Positions 54,194-63,934 are shown, counted from the first letter of the stretch. The stretch is DNA of 64,000 nt from Rheinheimera lutimaris (GCF_013283795.1 NZ_JABSOD010000012.1:44600-108599), one strand, 5' to 3'. Notes: generated from the letters alone by a model not told the origin. Numbers and translations are program-made.

Positions 54194-54955
54194 TTACAGA
54201 AACATGCCGCCGGAAGCTTCAATACGCTGAGCATTGACCCAGCCAGCTTGCTCTGACAGCAGCAGCGCCACCATACCACCGATATCATCGGCCTGCCCGA
54301 CGCGGCCAAGTGCGGTCTGGCTGGCGAGGTACTGATTTACGCTGTCGTTGTCGCGCACAGTGCCGCCGCCAAAGTCGGTGGCGATGGCACCAGGGGCCAA
54401 TACGTTAACCCGAATACCACGTGGCCCCAGCTCTTTTGCCCAGTAGCGGGTCAGAGTTTCCACGGCTGCTTTCATTGCGGCGTAGGCACCATAGCCCGGC
54501 ACCGCAAAGCGGGTTAGCCCGGTGGACACATTTAAAATACGGCCTTGATCCGCTAGTAATGGCAACAGCTGTTGTGTCAGGAAAAACGGACCCTTTAAAT
54601 GCACCTGCATCAGCTGATCAAACTGTTGCTCAGTGGTGTCTGTGAAAGGGGCATTAATGCCAATGCCGGCATTATTCAGCAGGTAATTAAACTGCGTGCG
54701 GCCCCAATGCTGTTGTAACTGTTGCCGCACGGCACCGGCAAAAGCGTTAAAGCTGCTGCTGTCGGCGACGTTCAACGGCAGTGCCACCGCTTTTCTGCCC
54801 AGCCATTCAATTTCGGCAACAACCGCCTGAGCTGCCGCCGCGTTCTGTTGGTAGGTAAAAATAATGTCGGTGCCACGGCTTGCAAGCTGCAGAGCCGCAT
54901 TTTTGCCCAAGCCGCGGCTGCCGCCGGTGATCAGTGCTATTGAGGTTGTCGTCAT
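54194..54955 (-). CDS. Short-chain dehydrogenase/reductase
   Basis: A 253-residue classical SDR. NAD(P)-binding TGGSRGLGKNAA (about 10-21), LLNNAGIG, catalytic Ser in ILNVSTGL, Tyr-Lys in GYGAYAAMKAAV (YxxxK) and the loop APGAIATDFGG are intact. The C-terminus LVNAQRIEASGGMFL-like ending (GWVNAQRIEASGGM) is typical. Substrate unknown. It is divergent from the LysR gene by 104 bases, so it is a likely target of that regulator. Confidence 0.92.
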   Translation of the reverse strand: MTTTSIALITGGSRGLGKNAALQLASRGTDIIFTYQQNAAAAQAVVAEIEWLGRKAVALPLNVADSSSFNAFAGAVRQQLQQHWGRTQFNYLLNNAGIGINAPFTDTTEQQFDQLMQVHLKGPFFLTQQLLPLLADQGRILNVSTGLTRFAVPGYGAYAAMKAAVETLTRYWAKELGPRGIRVNVLAPGAIATDFGGGTVRDNDSVNQYLASQTALGRVGQADDIGGMVALLLSEQAGWVNAQRIEASGGMFL

Positions 54956-55059
54956 GTTTTACTCCGGTGTGATGGTAGACAGCTACAGTGTATTGATTGC
55001 TTTTGATGCGATAAACATGCTAAAAATGGTAGAACTGTTTTGTATGAGTGGACAATTTG

Positions 55060-55971
55060 ATGCAGGACAAACTACAGGCGCTGCAAATTTTTATTCGCGT
55101 GGCGCAACTTGGTAGTTTTACTAAAGCCGGTGCCAGTCTTGGTTTATCAAAAACCCATGTATCTAACGTGGTGGCGCAGCTGGAGCAGCATTTGGGCTGT
55201 CGTTTATTGCACCGCACCACGCGCAGCGTGCGCCTGACACAGGATGGCCAGCTGTGCTTTGACCGCAGCCAACTGTTGCTGGAGGAGTATCAGGAGCTGG
55301 AAAACTTATTTCAGTTACAGGCGGCGCAGGTTAGCGGAGTGTTGCGGCTGGATATGTCTACCGGCATGGCGCGTTATGTGCTGATGCCGGGTCTGACGGC
55401 GTTTTTACAGCAATATCCGAATATTCAGCTGGAGTTGAGTAGTACTGATCGTAAAGTGGATGTGGTGGCAGAAGGCTTTGATTGTGTTATTCGTGTCGGT
55501 AGTGTCGACGATGACGGCCTGGTGGCGCGCCGGCTGGCAGAGTTGCCGATGCGTAATTTGGCCAGCCCGGCTTATATCGAACGTTATGGCATGCCGCACA
55601 CGTTGGCAGATTTAAGCCAGCATCGGTTGGTGCACTACGTAAGTGTACTTGGGCAACAAAACAGTGTGTTTGAATACACGGAGCACGGCCAGCATAAAAC
55701 CCTGGCGATGCAGGGAGTGGTAACGGTAAACAATGCCGACGCCTATAATTCCGCCTGCTTAGCCGGGCTGGGTATTATACAGGCACCGGTTATAGGCTCG
55801 GTAGCGCATCTGGACAGCGGCGCTTTGCTGGATATTCTGCCGCAGTATCGTTGTGCACCGATGCCTGTTTGGTTGTTGTACCCGCACCGACGCCATCTCA
55901 GCCGCAGGCTGCAGCTGTTTATGCAATGGTTTGAACAGCAACTACAGCAATATTTACAGGAATGTCAGTAA
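55060..55971 (+). CDS. LysR family transcriptional regulator
   Basis: A 303-residue regulator. The winged helix-turn-helix is at 1-60 (LQIFIRVAQLGSFTKAGASLGLSKTHVSNVVAQLEQHLG), followed by a LysR substrate-binding domain (about 90-295). The ATG at 55060 is used; a GTG four codons upstream is the alternative. It is divergent from the SDR gene, the classical layout for control of that gene, and converges on the AraC gene. Inducer unknown. Confidence 0.92.
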   Translation: MQDKLQALQIFIRVAQLGSFTKAGASLGLSKTHVSNVVAQLEQHLGCRLLHRTTRSVRLTQDGQLCFDRSQLLLEEYQELENLFQLQAAQVSGVLRLDMSTGMARYVLMPGLTAFLQQYPNIQLELSSTDRKVDVVAEGFDCVIRVGSVDDDGLVARRLAELPMRNLASPAYIERYGMPHTLADLSQHRLVHYVSVLGQQNSVFEYTEHGQHKTLAMQGVVTVNNADAYNSACLAGLGIIQAPVIGSVAHLDSGALLDILPQYRCAPMPVWLLYPHRRHLSRRLQLFMQWFEQQLQQYLQECQ

Positions 55972-55982
55972 GTTGCCGGGGT

Positions 55983-56882
55983 TTACAACGTCTGGCGAAA
56001 ACGCGCCACGTCGGCTTTCGGTGGCGCGCCAAATAAGCGGCTGTATTCGCGGCTAAACTGCGACGGGCTTTCATAACCAACCTTGTAGCTGGCGGTGGCA
56101 GCTTCCAACCCTTCGTACAACATAATACGCCGTGCCTCGTTTAGCCGCAGTTGCTTTTGAAACTGCAGCGGCGACATCGACGTTACCGCTTTAAACGCCT
56201 GAAACAACGCTGACTCACTTAGATGCGCTACGTCAGCCAATTCTTTGATACGCAGCGGCTGGTTAAAACGTTGACGCAGTGTATCAATTACTTTGCCGAT
56301 ACGGCTGGCCTGGCTGTCAAGCAGGGTAAACTCGCGTAAATGGCTGCCGGCAGGCCCTAACAGCAAACGGTACAGCAGCTCGCGCTTTAATAATGGATGC
56401 AATACTGCGATATCCTGCGGCCGTTCCAACAAGGCAAAAATACGCTGAAATACTGACAGCAGATCAAGGTCGGCGTCGCCGATACTGATGCCACGGGCAG
56501 GTGCCGGTTGGCGCGGTACTTTATCACCTAAATCAATTACCAGCTCGGTCAGTTCACGTAAATCCAGACTGATACTGACACCCAGATAAGGCTCGTTACT
56601 GCTGGCCCTGATAATTTTACCGCTAACCGGCAGCATCACCGGTACCAGCAGATACTGCAGCGGATTGTACTGCAGCATTTCTTCGCCAAGTAATATTTGT
56701 TTGTTGCCCTGCAGTAACAGGCAAAGTGTTGGCTCATAAAGTGTGGGCGTGGCAGATGTTGGTGCATTGCTGCGATAGAGTTTCAGCCCGGGTATACAAC
56801 TTTCGTTGACGCCGGTGCTGGTTAACTTAGCAAGCAGCGGCTGCAGCATTTGCCGGCGCAAGAGTTCACGTTCGTCAGTCAT
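55983..56882 (-). CDS. AraC family transcriptional regulator
   Basis: A 299-residue regulator. An N-terminal AraC_N-type sensing domain (about 20-170: YEPTLCLLLQGNKQILLG) is followed by two helix-turn-helix units (about 195-295) with the signature GYESPSQFSREYSRLFGAPP. The ATG at 56882 has GGAGA upstream; the longer frame is discarded. It lies downstream of the TetR gene on the same strand with a gap of 122 bases. Targets unknown. Confidence 0.92.
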   Translation of the reverse strand: MTDERELLRRQMLQPLLAKLTSTGVNESCIPGLKLYRSNAPTSATPTLYEPTLCLLLQGNKQILLGEEMLQYNPLQYLLVPVMLPVSGKIIRASSNEPYLGVSISLDLRELTELVIDLGDKVPRQPAPARGISIGDADLDLLSVFQRIFALLERPQDIAVLHPLLKRELLYRLLLGPAGSHLREFTLLDSQASRIGKVIDTLRQRFNQPLRIKELADVAHLSESALFQAFKAVTSMSPLQFQKQLRLNEARRIMLYEGLEAATASYKVGYESPSQFSREYSRLFGAPPKADVARFRQTL

Positions 56883-57004
56883 AGCGGCTTCTCCACGGTA
56901 TTGATAAACGCAGTATAAGCAGCCGTCAGGGCTTTGCCTATTACTGCAGTGCCGCTTTGCAGGAATAGGCAATAACAATGGAGTTTAAGGCAGGCAGCAC
57001 CGGC

Positions 57005-57619
57005 CTAGCCGGCGCGCGGAAAGGCCTGCAACGTCATTTCGGCAACCTGGCGCAGTTGCTCTGAGGTTGCGCCGTTATTGGCCTGAATGGCCATACCCTG
57101 CAGCACAGTGCCTAAATAGCGGGCTAAGGTTTCGGCATCGGCGCTGGCGGGTAAGTCGCCGTCAAGTTTGGCTTGCTCGAAGCGGGCACGCAGTTTTTGT
57201 TCGCCTTCAACGCGGCGATTAAGCAAAGCTTCTTTTACGGTAGCGGCCGCTTCGCTGCACGACAGCGCGCCTTGTACCACTACACAACCCTGCGGGTGAG
57301 CCTGATCCGCCATATTCATTGCCGCGCCGTGCAGCATATGTTCGGCCACCTGATAAGCGGTGGGTTTTTCCAGTGCCGGCAGAAAAAACGAGCACGGCCG
57401 GCTTTCGTATAGTTCTATCGCTTTTAAAAATAACTGTTCTTTGTTACCAAAGGCGGCATATAAACTGGGTTTATTTATACCCATGGCTTCAGTTAGATCG
57501 GACAGCGAGGTGCCGTCATAACCCTTACGCCAAAACACTTCCAGCGCTTTTTCCAGCGCGGTGTCGATATCGAAAGCGCGCGGCCGGCCTACATTCACAG
57601 TGCTACTTACTGCTGACAT
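57005..57619 (-). CDS. TetR family repressor of the adjacent RND operon
   Basis: A 204-residue TetR-type repressor. The N-terminal DNA-binding domain (about 12-60) shows FDIDTALEKALEVFWRKGYDGTSLSDLTEAMGINKPSLYAAFGNKEQLF, split here only for reading; key elements are GYDGTSL and the recognition helix NKPSLYAAFG. The C-terminal part is ligand-binding and helical. It is divergent from the RND operon. Operator-like palindromes near both promoters suggest that it represses the operon and itself. The ligand is probably a pump substrate (inference). Confidence 0.9.
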   Translation of the reverse strand: MSAVSSTVNVGRPRAFDIDTALEKALEVFWRKGYDGTSLSDLTEAMGINKPSLYAAFGNKEQLFLKAIELYESRPCSFFLPALEKPTAYQVAEHMLHGAAMNMADQAHPQGCVVVQGALSCSEAAATVKEALLNRRVEGEQKLRARFEQAKLDGDLPASADAETLARYLGTVLQGMAIQANNGATSEQLRQVAEMTLQAFPRAG

Positions 57620-57649
57620 TGTTCAGCTCCTGCTTTTAAACTTGTTTAT

Positions 57650-57678
57650 ATAGTAAACAGCAAAAGACCCCTTGTCCA
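57650..57678 (-). promoter_or_regulatory. Promoter of the tetR gene
   Basis: On the minus strand, TGGACA (-35, 57673-57678) and TACTAT (-10, 57650-57655) are 17 bases apart, about 30 bases before the tetR start. The -10 lies within the palindrome TGTTTA-N5-TAAACA (57643-57659). Confidence 0.55.
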
Positions 57679-57690
57679 GTAAGGGTTATT

Positions 57691-57702
57691 TACCGACTAG
57701 TA
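57691..57702. promoter_or_regulatory. Operator-like site near the tetR promoter
   Basis: TACCGACTAGTA within TTTACCGACTAGTACAAAT resembles the two sites near the efflux promoter (TTTACCG...GTAC). It is 12 bases upstream of the tetR -35, so it could allow autoregulation. Confidence 0.5.
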
Positions 57703-57972
57703 CAAATATCTTGCCACTGACATCAGCTCAGACCCTAACTGCTGGTTATGGTTCAGTAAAGCGCTGGTTAATCGTCCGCTTAAGAGTTTCAGGCAAGAAT
57801 ACGCCGGTATCCGGCATTAAAGCCGCAAGCCTGGCCCGGTACAATGCTGACATAGCCTGACAGTAGCCTCTGTTAGCTTAGTGAGGTCATCTGGCCTGGT
57901 GAAGTCGTCGGCACTGCAATAGTGCTGTTTCAGCCTTAGAACAAATTCTTCTGTCGTAGAATTAAAATATTT

Positions 57973-57984
57973 TACCGCTCGGTA
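57973..57984. promoter_or_regulatory. TetR operator-like palindrome 1
   Basis: TACCG-CT-CGGTA, perfect 5-base arms, 10 bases upstream of the -35 box of the efflux operon. Confidence 0.65.
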
Positions 57985-57994
57985 CAAAAATCGG

Positions 57995-58022
57995 TTGACA
58001 GTTTTTTGCCGTCCTATATATT
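57995..58022 (+). promoter_or_regulatory. Sigma-70 promoter of the RND efflux operon
   Basis: TTGACA (57995-58000) and TATATT (58017-58022) with a 16-base spacer form a near-consensus promoter. Operator-like palindromes lie immediately on both sides. Transcription would start near 58029, overlapping operator 2, about 70 bases before the adaptor ATG. Confidence 0.75.
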
Positions 58023-58034
58023 TACCGGGCGGTA
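58023..58034. promoter_or_regulatory. TetR operator-like palindrome 2
   Basis: TACCG-GG-CGGTA, the same arms as operator 1, abutting the -10 box and covering the predicted start point, 50 bases from operator 1. It is well placed to block RNA polymerase. Confidence 0.65.
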
Positions 58035-58098
58035 CAGAATAAACAAGTTTTTTTAGTAATTTTTAGCAGCTTTGAGCAAAAACGTGGAGAACAGTGTC

Positions 58099-59370
58099 AT
58101 GAGCAGGAAAAACACAGTAAGAACTTTTATGTTGGCAAGCGTTGCTGCGATGGTACTGGCCGCTTGCGGCAATCCGGAAGCGGCGGGGCAGGCGCAAGCA
58201 CCGGCAGCTCCTGTGGTAAGCGTGGCGCAGGTTGTTCATGAACGTATTACCGAGTGGGACGAATTTACCGGCCGCTTACAAGCGCCGCAAACGGTAAATT
58301 TGATGCCCCGCGTGTCCGGCTATATTGAGCAGGTGCACTTTAGCGAAGGCGCCCTGGTGCAAAAGGGCGATTTATTAGTACAAATTGACCCGCGGCCCTT
58401 TGCTGCCGATGTGGCCAGATTAAAAGCCGAGCTGCAAAGTGCACAAAGTGCCGCCGTGCAGGCCGGTAACGACTATAGCCGCGCAGAAAAACTCAGCAGC
58501 CAACGCGCTATTTCAGCCGAATTACTGGACAGCCGTTTAGCCCGTAAACAGCAAACGGCGGCCACTGTTGCTTCGGTGCAAGCCGCTCTGCAACGCGCCG
58601 AGCTGGATTTAAGCTACACCCGTATCAGCGCGCCAATCAGCGGCCGTGTGTCGTATGCTCAGGTAACGGCAGGTAACTATGTTACTGCCGGCCAAAGCCA
58701 GTTAACCAGCCTGGTATCGACCGACAAAATGTACGCTTATTTTGATGTTGATGAGCAAAGCTACCTGAAATATGCACGCCTGAACGAAGCCGGTAAGCGG
58801 GCTGACACCCGTGATGCCAGTGCGAACCCGGTTTATATGGCACTGGCTGACGACAGCAGCTACAGCAATGTCGGCCATGTTGACTTTGTTGACAACCGCA
58901 TTGATGCACAAACCGGCACTATCCGTATCCGCGCCAGTTTTGCCAATGATGACAACAGCTTGCTGCCGGGTTTGTTTGCCCGGATCCGGCTGGTGGGCAG
59001 CGACAGTTACGACGGTGTTTTAATTGACGAAAAAGCGGTTGGCACTGATTTGAACAATAAGTTTGTATTGGTGGTAAATGCCGATAATCAGCTGGAATAC
59101 CGCGCCATCACCTTAGGTGAAAAGGTAAATGGCTTGCGCATTGTCAGTAACGGCCTGGCGGCGACAGACAAAATTGTTGTCAATGGCCTGCAGCGCGTGC
59201 GGCCGAATATGCAGATTGAGCCAAAACTGGTTGAGATGGCCAGCAATGAACAACTGGTGAAGCTGCGCAATGAACAGCAATTACTGGACAAAACCAGTAC
59301 AGCACTGACCGCCAATGCAGACAGTACAGCTGTAACAGTTAATGCCGGCAAAACGCCGGGACGGGGTTAA
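58099..59370 (+). CDS. RND efflux periplasmic adaptor lipoprotein
   Basis: A 423-residue membrane fusion protein with a lipoprotein signal (VLAACG, about 18-23). The lipoyl halves flank an alpha hairpin (YIEQVHFSEGALVQKGDLLVQI at about 85, then LSYTRISAPISGRVSYAQVT at about 180). A beta-barrel (GLFARIRLVGSDSYDGVLI) follows. Of the MexE/AcrA class. The TTG at 58072 is rejected for the ATG at 58099, which has GGAG upstream and begins the signal. It starts the efflux operon, 9 bases ahead of the permease. Confidence 0.93.
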   Translation: MSRKNTVRTFMLASVAAMVLAACGNPEAAGQAQAPAAPVVSVAQVVHERITEWDEFTGRLQAPQTVNLMPRVSGYIEQVHFSEGALVQKGDLLVQIDPRPFAADVARLKAELQSAQSAAVQAGNDYSRAEKLSSQRAISAELLDSRLARKQQTAATVASVQAALQRAELDLSYTRISAPISGRVSYAQVTAGNYVTAGQSQLTSLVSTDKMYAYFDVDEQSYLKYARLNEAGKRADTRDASANPVYMALADDSSYSNVGHVDFVDNRIDAQTGTIRIRASFANDDNSLLPGLFARIRLVGSDSYDGVLIDEKAVGTDLNNKFVLVVNADNQLEYRAITLGEKVNGLRIVSNGLAATDKIVVNGLQRVRPNMQIEPKLVEMASNEQLVKLRNEQQLLDKTSTALTANADSTAVTVNAGKTPGRG

Positions 59371-59379
59371 GGAAACATT

Positions 59380-62300
59380 ATGTTGTCACAATTTTTTATT
59401 CGCCGGCCTATTTTCGCCGCTGTGATCTCACTGTTGTTTTTTATTACCGGTGCGATAGCAGTATGGCAACTGCCGATCACTGAATATCCGGAAGTGGTGC
59501 CGCCTACTGTAGTGGTAACAGCCAACTACCCGGGCGCTAACCCTAAGGTTATTGCCGAAACGGTAGCATCGCCGCTGGAGCAGGAAATTAACGGCGTGGA
59601 AGACATGTTGTATATGTCTTCTCAGGCTACCTCGGATGGCCGTATGACGTTAACCGTTACTTTTGCTATCGGTACTGACGTTGATTTAGCGCAAACCCAG
59701 GTGCAGGCGCGGGTAGACCGTGCCATGCCACGGCTACCGCAGGAAGTGCAGCGTTTGGGCGTAGTCACTGAGAAGTCTTCGCCGGATCTAACCATGGTGG
59801 TGCACTTAACCTCGCCGGACCAGCGTTATGACATGCTGTATTTGTCTAACTATGCTGCGTTGAACGTAAAGGACGAGCTGGCGCGGATAGAAGGTGTGGG
59901 CGCGGTACGGCTGTTTGGTGCCGGCGACTACAGTATGCGCATCTGGCTGGACCCGAACAAAGTGGCCGCGCTGGGTTTATCACCGGCTCAGATCACTGCG
60001 GCTATTCGTGAGCAAAACCAACAAGCCGCCGCCGGTAGTTTAGGTGCGCAGCCCAGTGGTGATGCTGAATTTCAGCTGCTAATCAATGTTAAAGGCCGTT
60101 TAGCGGCAGTAGAAGAGTTTGAAGATATTATTATCAAGGTGGGCAGCAATGGCGAAATAAGCCGGCTGAAAGATGTTGCCCGCGTTGAGCTGGGTGCCTC
60201 TACCTATGCGCTGCGCTCGTTGTTAAACAACAAAGAAGCGGTAGCCATTCCTATTTTTCAGGCGTCGGGCTCTAACGCCATTCAAATCTCTGACAATGTA
60301 CGCGCTAAAATGGCCGAACTGGCGAAAAGCTTCCCTGAAGGTTTGGCTTACGACATTGTGTATGACCCGACAGTGTTTGTGCGTGGTTCCATTGAAGCGG
60401 TAGTAAAAACCCTGCTTGAAGCGGTATTGCTGGTGGTATTAGTGGTGGTGCTGTTTTTACAAACCTGGCGCGCTTCTATTATTCCGTTGGTGGCGGTGCC
60501 GGTATCTCTGGTAGGTACCTTTGCCTTTATGCAGTTGCTGGGTTTCTCGCTGAACGCTTTATCGCTGTTTGGCCTGGTACTGGCTATCGGTATCGTAGTG
60601 GATGACGCTATAGTAGTAGTAGAAAACGTAGAGCGTAATATCAGCGAAGGTTTGTCACCAATTGCCGCCACACAAAAAGCCATGAAAGAAGTGACCGGCC
60701 CTATTGTCGCCACCACTTTGGTGCTGGCCGCAGTATTTATTCCTACTGCCTTTATGTCGGGCTTAACCGGGCAGTTTTATAAGCAGTTTGCCTTAACCAT
60801 TACCATTTCTACCTTTATCTCGGCTATTAACTCGTTAACGTTAAGCCCGGCGCTGTCGGCGTTGCTGCTAAAAGGCCATGGCGAGAAAAAAGATGCCTTA
60901 ACCCGTGGTATGGATAAGCTGTTTGGCGGCTGGTTATTCGGCCCCTTTAACCGCTTTTTTGCCCGTTTATCCAATGGTTACGGCTGGTTGGTGAAAAAGG
61001 TGATCCGCTATGGTGTGATTGTCGGTGTAATGTATGTGGCCTTAGTCGGCTTAACCGGCCTGCAGTTTGCCAACACGCCTACCGGCTATGTGCCTGGCCA
61101 GGATAAACAGTATCTGGTGGCGTTTGCCCAGTTACCTGATGCTGCGTCACTGGAGCGCACCGAAGCGGTAATTAAAGAAATGTCGCGCATTGCGCTGGAT
61201 TACCCCGGTGTGGCTAACTCGATTGCTTTTCCGGGCCTGAGCATTAACGGTTTTACCAACAGCCCTAACTCCGGCATTGTGTTTGTCGGCCTGGATGAGT
61301 TCGAAAAACGCGGTTCTGCAGAGCTGTCGGGTAATGCTATTGCCGCGGCGCTAAATCAGCAGTTTGCCGGTATTGAAGATGCCTTTATTGCCATTTTCCC
61401 GCCGCCACCGGTGATGGGTTTAGGTACTATTGGTGGCTTCCGCCTGCAAATACAGGACCGCGGCAACCACGGCTATGACGAGCTGTACAAGGTGACTATG
61501 CAGGTGATGATGAAAGCCTGGCAAACGCCGGAACTGGCGGGCATTTTCTCCAGTTACCAGGTGAATGTGCCACAGCTGGATCTGGATATCGACCGCACCA
61601 AAGCCAAGCAGCAGGGCGTAGACATGGCAGAAGTATTCCAAACGCTGCAGGCTTATATGGGCTCGGTGTATGTGAATGACTTTAACCAGTTTGGCCGTAC
61701 CTATCAGGTTAATATGCAGGCCGACGAACAGTTCCGCCAAACGCCGGAGCAAATTGGCCAGTTAAAAGTACGTAATGGCGCAGGCAACATGATCCCGTTG
61801 GGTTCGTTTATTAATGTTACTGATACGGCCGGGCCAGACCGCGTAATGCACTATAACGGCTTTACCACCGCTGAAATTAACGGTGGCCCGGCACCGGGTT
61901 ACAGCACCGGTGAAGCCCAGGCCGCGATTGAGAAAATTCTGGCTGAAACCTTGCCCAATGGCATGACGTATGAGTGGACAGAGCTGACTTACCAGCAAAT
62001 TCTGGCCGGTAACGCCGGGTTGTTTATCTACCCGCTGGTTATTCTGCTGGTGTTTATGGTGCTGGCCGCACAGTACGAAAGCTTAAGCTTACCGCTGGCG
62101 ATAATACTGATTATTCCGATGACGCTGTTATCGGCGCTGAGTGGCGTGCTGATTTACGGTGGTGACAATAATATCTTCACCCAGATTGGCCTGATAGTGC
62201 TGGTGGGGCTGGCAACGAAGAACGCCATTTTAATTGTCGAATTTGCCAAAGAGTTGCAAGACCATGGCATGAGCGCGATGGAAGCCATACTGGAAGCCGG

Positions 62301-62556
62301 CCGCTTACGGTTACGGCCAATCCTGATGACGTCTATCGCCTTTATTATGGGGGTAGTGCCGATGGTATTCTCCTCAGGAGCCGGTGCCGAAATGCGCCAG
62401 GCGATGGGGGTAGCGGTATTTGCCGGTATGATAGGCGTAACCATCTTCGGCTTAATTTTAACGCCACTGTTTTACTACATGCTGGCAAAGCGTGGTGAGC
62501 GTAAAGCAGTAACTGATGAGCACGATACTGACGCGAAAGGAGCACATCATGCGTAA
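59380..62556 (+). CDS. RND efflux permease (AcrB/MexF-like, HAE-1 family)
   Basis: A 1058-residue drug/proton antiporter. TM1 starts at FIRRPIFAAVISLLFFI, followed by QLPITEYPEVVPPTV, typical of HAE-1 pumps. The TM4 proton relay GIVVDDAIVVVENV has both aspartates (408 and 409), unlike the other RND pump in the window. Normal porter domains and 12 helices. Closest in pattern to MexF/AcrB. It overlaps the channel gene start by 8 bases. Probable substrates are hydrophobic antimicrobials (inference). Confidence 0.95.
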   Translation: MLSQFFIRRPIFAAVISLLFFITGAIAVWQLPITEYPEVVPPTVVVTANYPGANPKVIAETVASPLEQEINGVEDMLYMSSQATSDGRMTLTVTFAIGTDVDLAQTQVQARVDRAMPRLPQEVQRLGVVTEKSSPDLTMVVHLTSPDQRYDMLYLSNYAALNVKDELARIEGVGAVRLFGAGDYSMRIWLDPNKVAALGLSPAQITAAIREQNQQAAAGSLGAQPSGDAEFQLLINVKGRLAAVEEFEDIIIKVGSNGEISRLKDVARVELGASTYALRSLLNNKEAVAIPIFQASGSNAIQISDNVRAKMAELAKSFPEGLAYDIVYDPTVFVRGSIEAVVKTLLEAVLLVVLVVVLFLQTWRASIIPLVAVPVSLVGTFAFMQLLGFSLNALSLFGLVLAIGIVVDDAIVVVENVERNISEGLSPIAATQKAMKEVTGPIVATTLVLAAVFIPTAFMSGLTGQFYKQFALTITISTFISAINSLTLSPALSALLLKGHGEKKDALTRGMDKLFGGWLFGPFNRFFARLSNGYGWLVKKVIRYGVIVGVMYVALVGLTGLQFANTPTGYVPGQDKQYLVAFAQLPDAASLERTEAVIKEMSRIALDYPGVANSIAFPGLSINGFTNSPNSGIVFVGLDEFEKRGSAELSGNAIAAALNQQFAGIEDAFIAIFPPPPVMGLGTIGGFRLQIQDRGNHGYDELYKVTMQVMMKAWQTPELAGIFSSYQVNVPQLDLDIDRTKAKQQGVDMAEVFQTLQAYMGSVYVNDFNQFGRTYQVNMQADEQFRQTPEQIGQLKVRNGAGNMIPLGSFINVTDTAGPDRVMHYNGFTTAEINGGPAPGYSTGEAQAAIEKILAETLPNGMTYEWTELTYQQILAGNAGLFIYPLVILLVFMVLAAQYESLSLPLAIILIIPMTLLSALSGVLIYGGDNNIFTQIGLIVLVGLATKNAILIVEFAKELQDHGMSAMEAILEAGRLRLRPILMTSIAFIMGVVPMVFSSGAGAEMRQAMGVAVFAGMIGVTIFGLILTPLFYYMLAKRGERKAVTDEHDTDAKGAHHA

Positions 62557-63934
62557 ATTTCTATACCATTCTGCGCTGGCGTTATTGGTAGCGGCGTCAT
62601 TAAGTGCTTGCGCCGTCGGGCCGGATTATCAAACCCCGGCCAGGGTGGCGGATATCAGCTTTAGCAGCCCGTACCAACAGGCAGAGCAGGCACAAAGCTG
62701 GTGGCAGGCGTTTGACGATGCCACGCTAAATCAGCTGATAAGCCGTGCACTGCAGGAAAACCGCACTCTGGCGCAGGCCCGCGCCAATGTCGACCGGGCC
62801 TGGGCAGTGTTTCGCGACGCCAACAACGACTTGTTACCCAAGGGTACGGTAGACGCCGGCTATCAGGCCAGCGAAAACGGCACAGTGTCGTCGCTGGATG
62901 ACGGTGTAATCAACCGGGGTTACAGCGGCGGTGCCAATTTAAGCTGGGATATCGATCTGTTCGGCAAAATCCGCCGTGCCACAGAGGCAGCAGAGGCGCA
63001 GGCGCAGCAAGCCGATATTTTATGGCACGATGCGCAGGTGCAGCTAATCAGCCAGGTTGCCACCAGTTATGGTGAGTACCGTGGTGCTCAGCTGCGTTTA
63101 GTGGTGGCAGAGCAAAACCTGCAAAACCTGCAGCAAAGCCGCGCTATAGTGTTGGCAAGGTTAGAGGCCGGTATGGCATCAGAGCTTGAGCTGGCGCAGA
63201 TAGACGTGCAGTTGCATCAGGTACAGGCAGCAGTGCCGGCTTACCGGGTGGCGCTGTTAACCGCCGATGCTACGTTATCAGCCTTGCTGGCGCAGCGGCC
63301 GGGCACGTTAAAACTGGGTGCTGTGCCGCATTTGCCGGAGCTTAAGCAGCCGGTAGCAGTGGTAGCGGGAGAAAACTACCTGCGTTACCGCGCCGATGTG
63401 GCAAGTTCAGAGCGGGTATTAGCTGCCCGCACCGCACAAATTGGTGTAGCCACGGCGGATTTATATCCGAATCTGTCGGTACGCGGCTTTTTAGGCTTTA
63501 TCTCCGGCCCGGGCTTAACGGTGGGCGGCGAGACGCAAAGCTGGTCGGTAGCACCAACGTTAAGCTGGCAGGCGGCAGATTTAGGCTCGGTTAAAGCGCG
63601 TATCCGCCAGGCCGAGGCCAGCAGCCAAATGGCGCTGGCGCAGTTTGAGCAGCAGGTGTTTAACGCCATCAACGAGATGCAGTTATCGCTTAACAGCTAT
63701 AACTTAAGCCGCGAGCAGCAGCTAAGCACCGAACTGCAATGGCAAGCCAGTAACAAAGCGGTGCAAATTGCCCGCCAGCGTTACAACGCAGGCTCAGGTG
63801 AGTTTTTAGACTTACTCGACGCCGAGCGCGAACTGCTGCGCAGCCGTGATCAGTTAGCGCAACTGCAACAGCAAAGCTTTACCCGTTTGGTCGGCATCTA
63901 CCGCAGCTTTGGTGGCGGTATACAGTTGATTTAG
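62549..63934 (+). CDS. Outer-membrane efflux channel lipoprotein (NodT/OprM family)
   Basis: A 461-residue TolC-like lipoprotein. The lipobox LSACAVGPDYQTP is typical of NodT/OprM. Two OEP halves follow (about 65-245 and 270-455) with the QLISQVATSYGEYRGAQ and RQRYNAGSGEFLDLLDAERELL motifs. The start at 62549 has AAGGAG and overlaps the permease end. It completes the tripartite pump, and could also serve the orphan RND pair at 35.4-39.7 kb (inference). Confidence 0.95.
   Translation: MRKFLYHSALALLVAASLSACAVGPDYQTPARVADISFSSPYQQAEQAQSWWQAFDDATLNQLISRALQENRTLAQARANVDRAWAVFRDANNDLLPKGTVDAGYQASENGTVSSLDDGVINRGYSGGANLSWDIDLFGKIRRATEAAEAQAQQADILWHDAQVQLISQVATSYGEYRGAQLRLVVAEQNLQNLQQSRAIVLARLEAGMASELELAQIDVQLHQVQAAVPAYRVALLTADATLSALLAQRPGTLKLGAVPHLPELKQPVAVVAGENYLRYRADVASSERVLAARTAQIGVATADLYPNLSVRGFLGFISGPGLTVGGETQSWSVAPTLSWQAADLGSVKARIRQAEASSQMALAQFEQQVFNAINEMQLSLNSYNLSREQQLSTELQWQASNKAVQIARQRYNAGSGEFLDLLDAERELLRSRDQLAQLQQQSFTRLVGIYRSFGGGIQLI

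Larger units (their letters stand above)
57620..58098. other. Divergent regulatory region between tetR and the RND operon
   Basis: 479 bases without a supported gene. It contains the tetR promoter (minus strand, 57650-57678), an operator-like site (57691-57702), a stretch of about 260 bases without clear features, and the efflux promoter with two operator-like sites (57973-58034). No small gene with a ribosome binding site was found here. Confidence 0.6.

Noticed and set aside
57672..57860. 62-codon open frame in the tetR/RND regulatory region
   Set aside because: It overlaps the operator and the tetR -35, with no ribosome binding site and low-complexity protein. Treated as non-coding.
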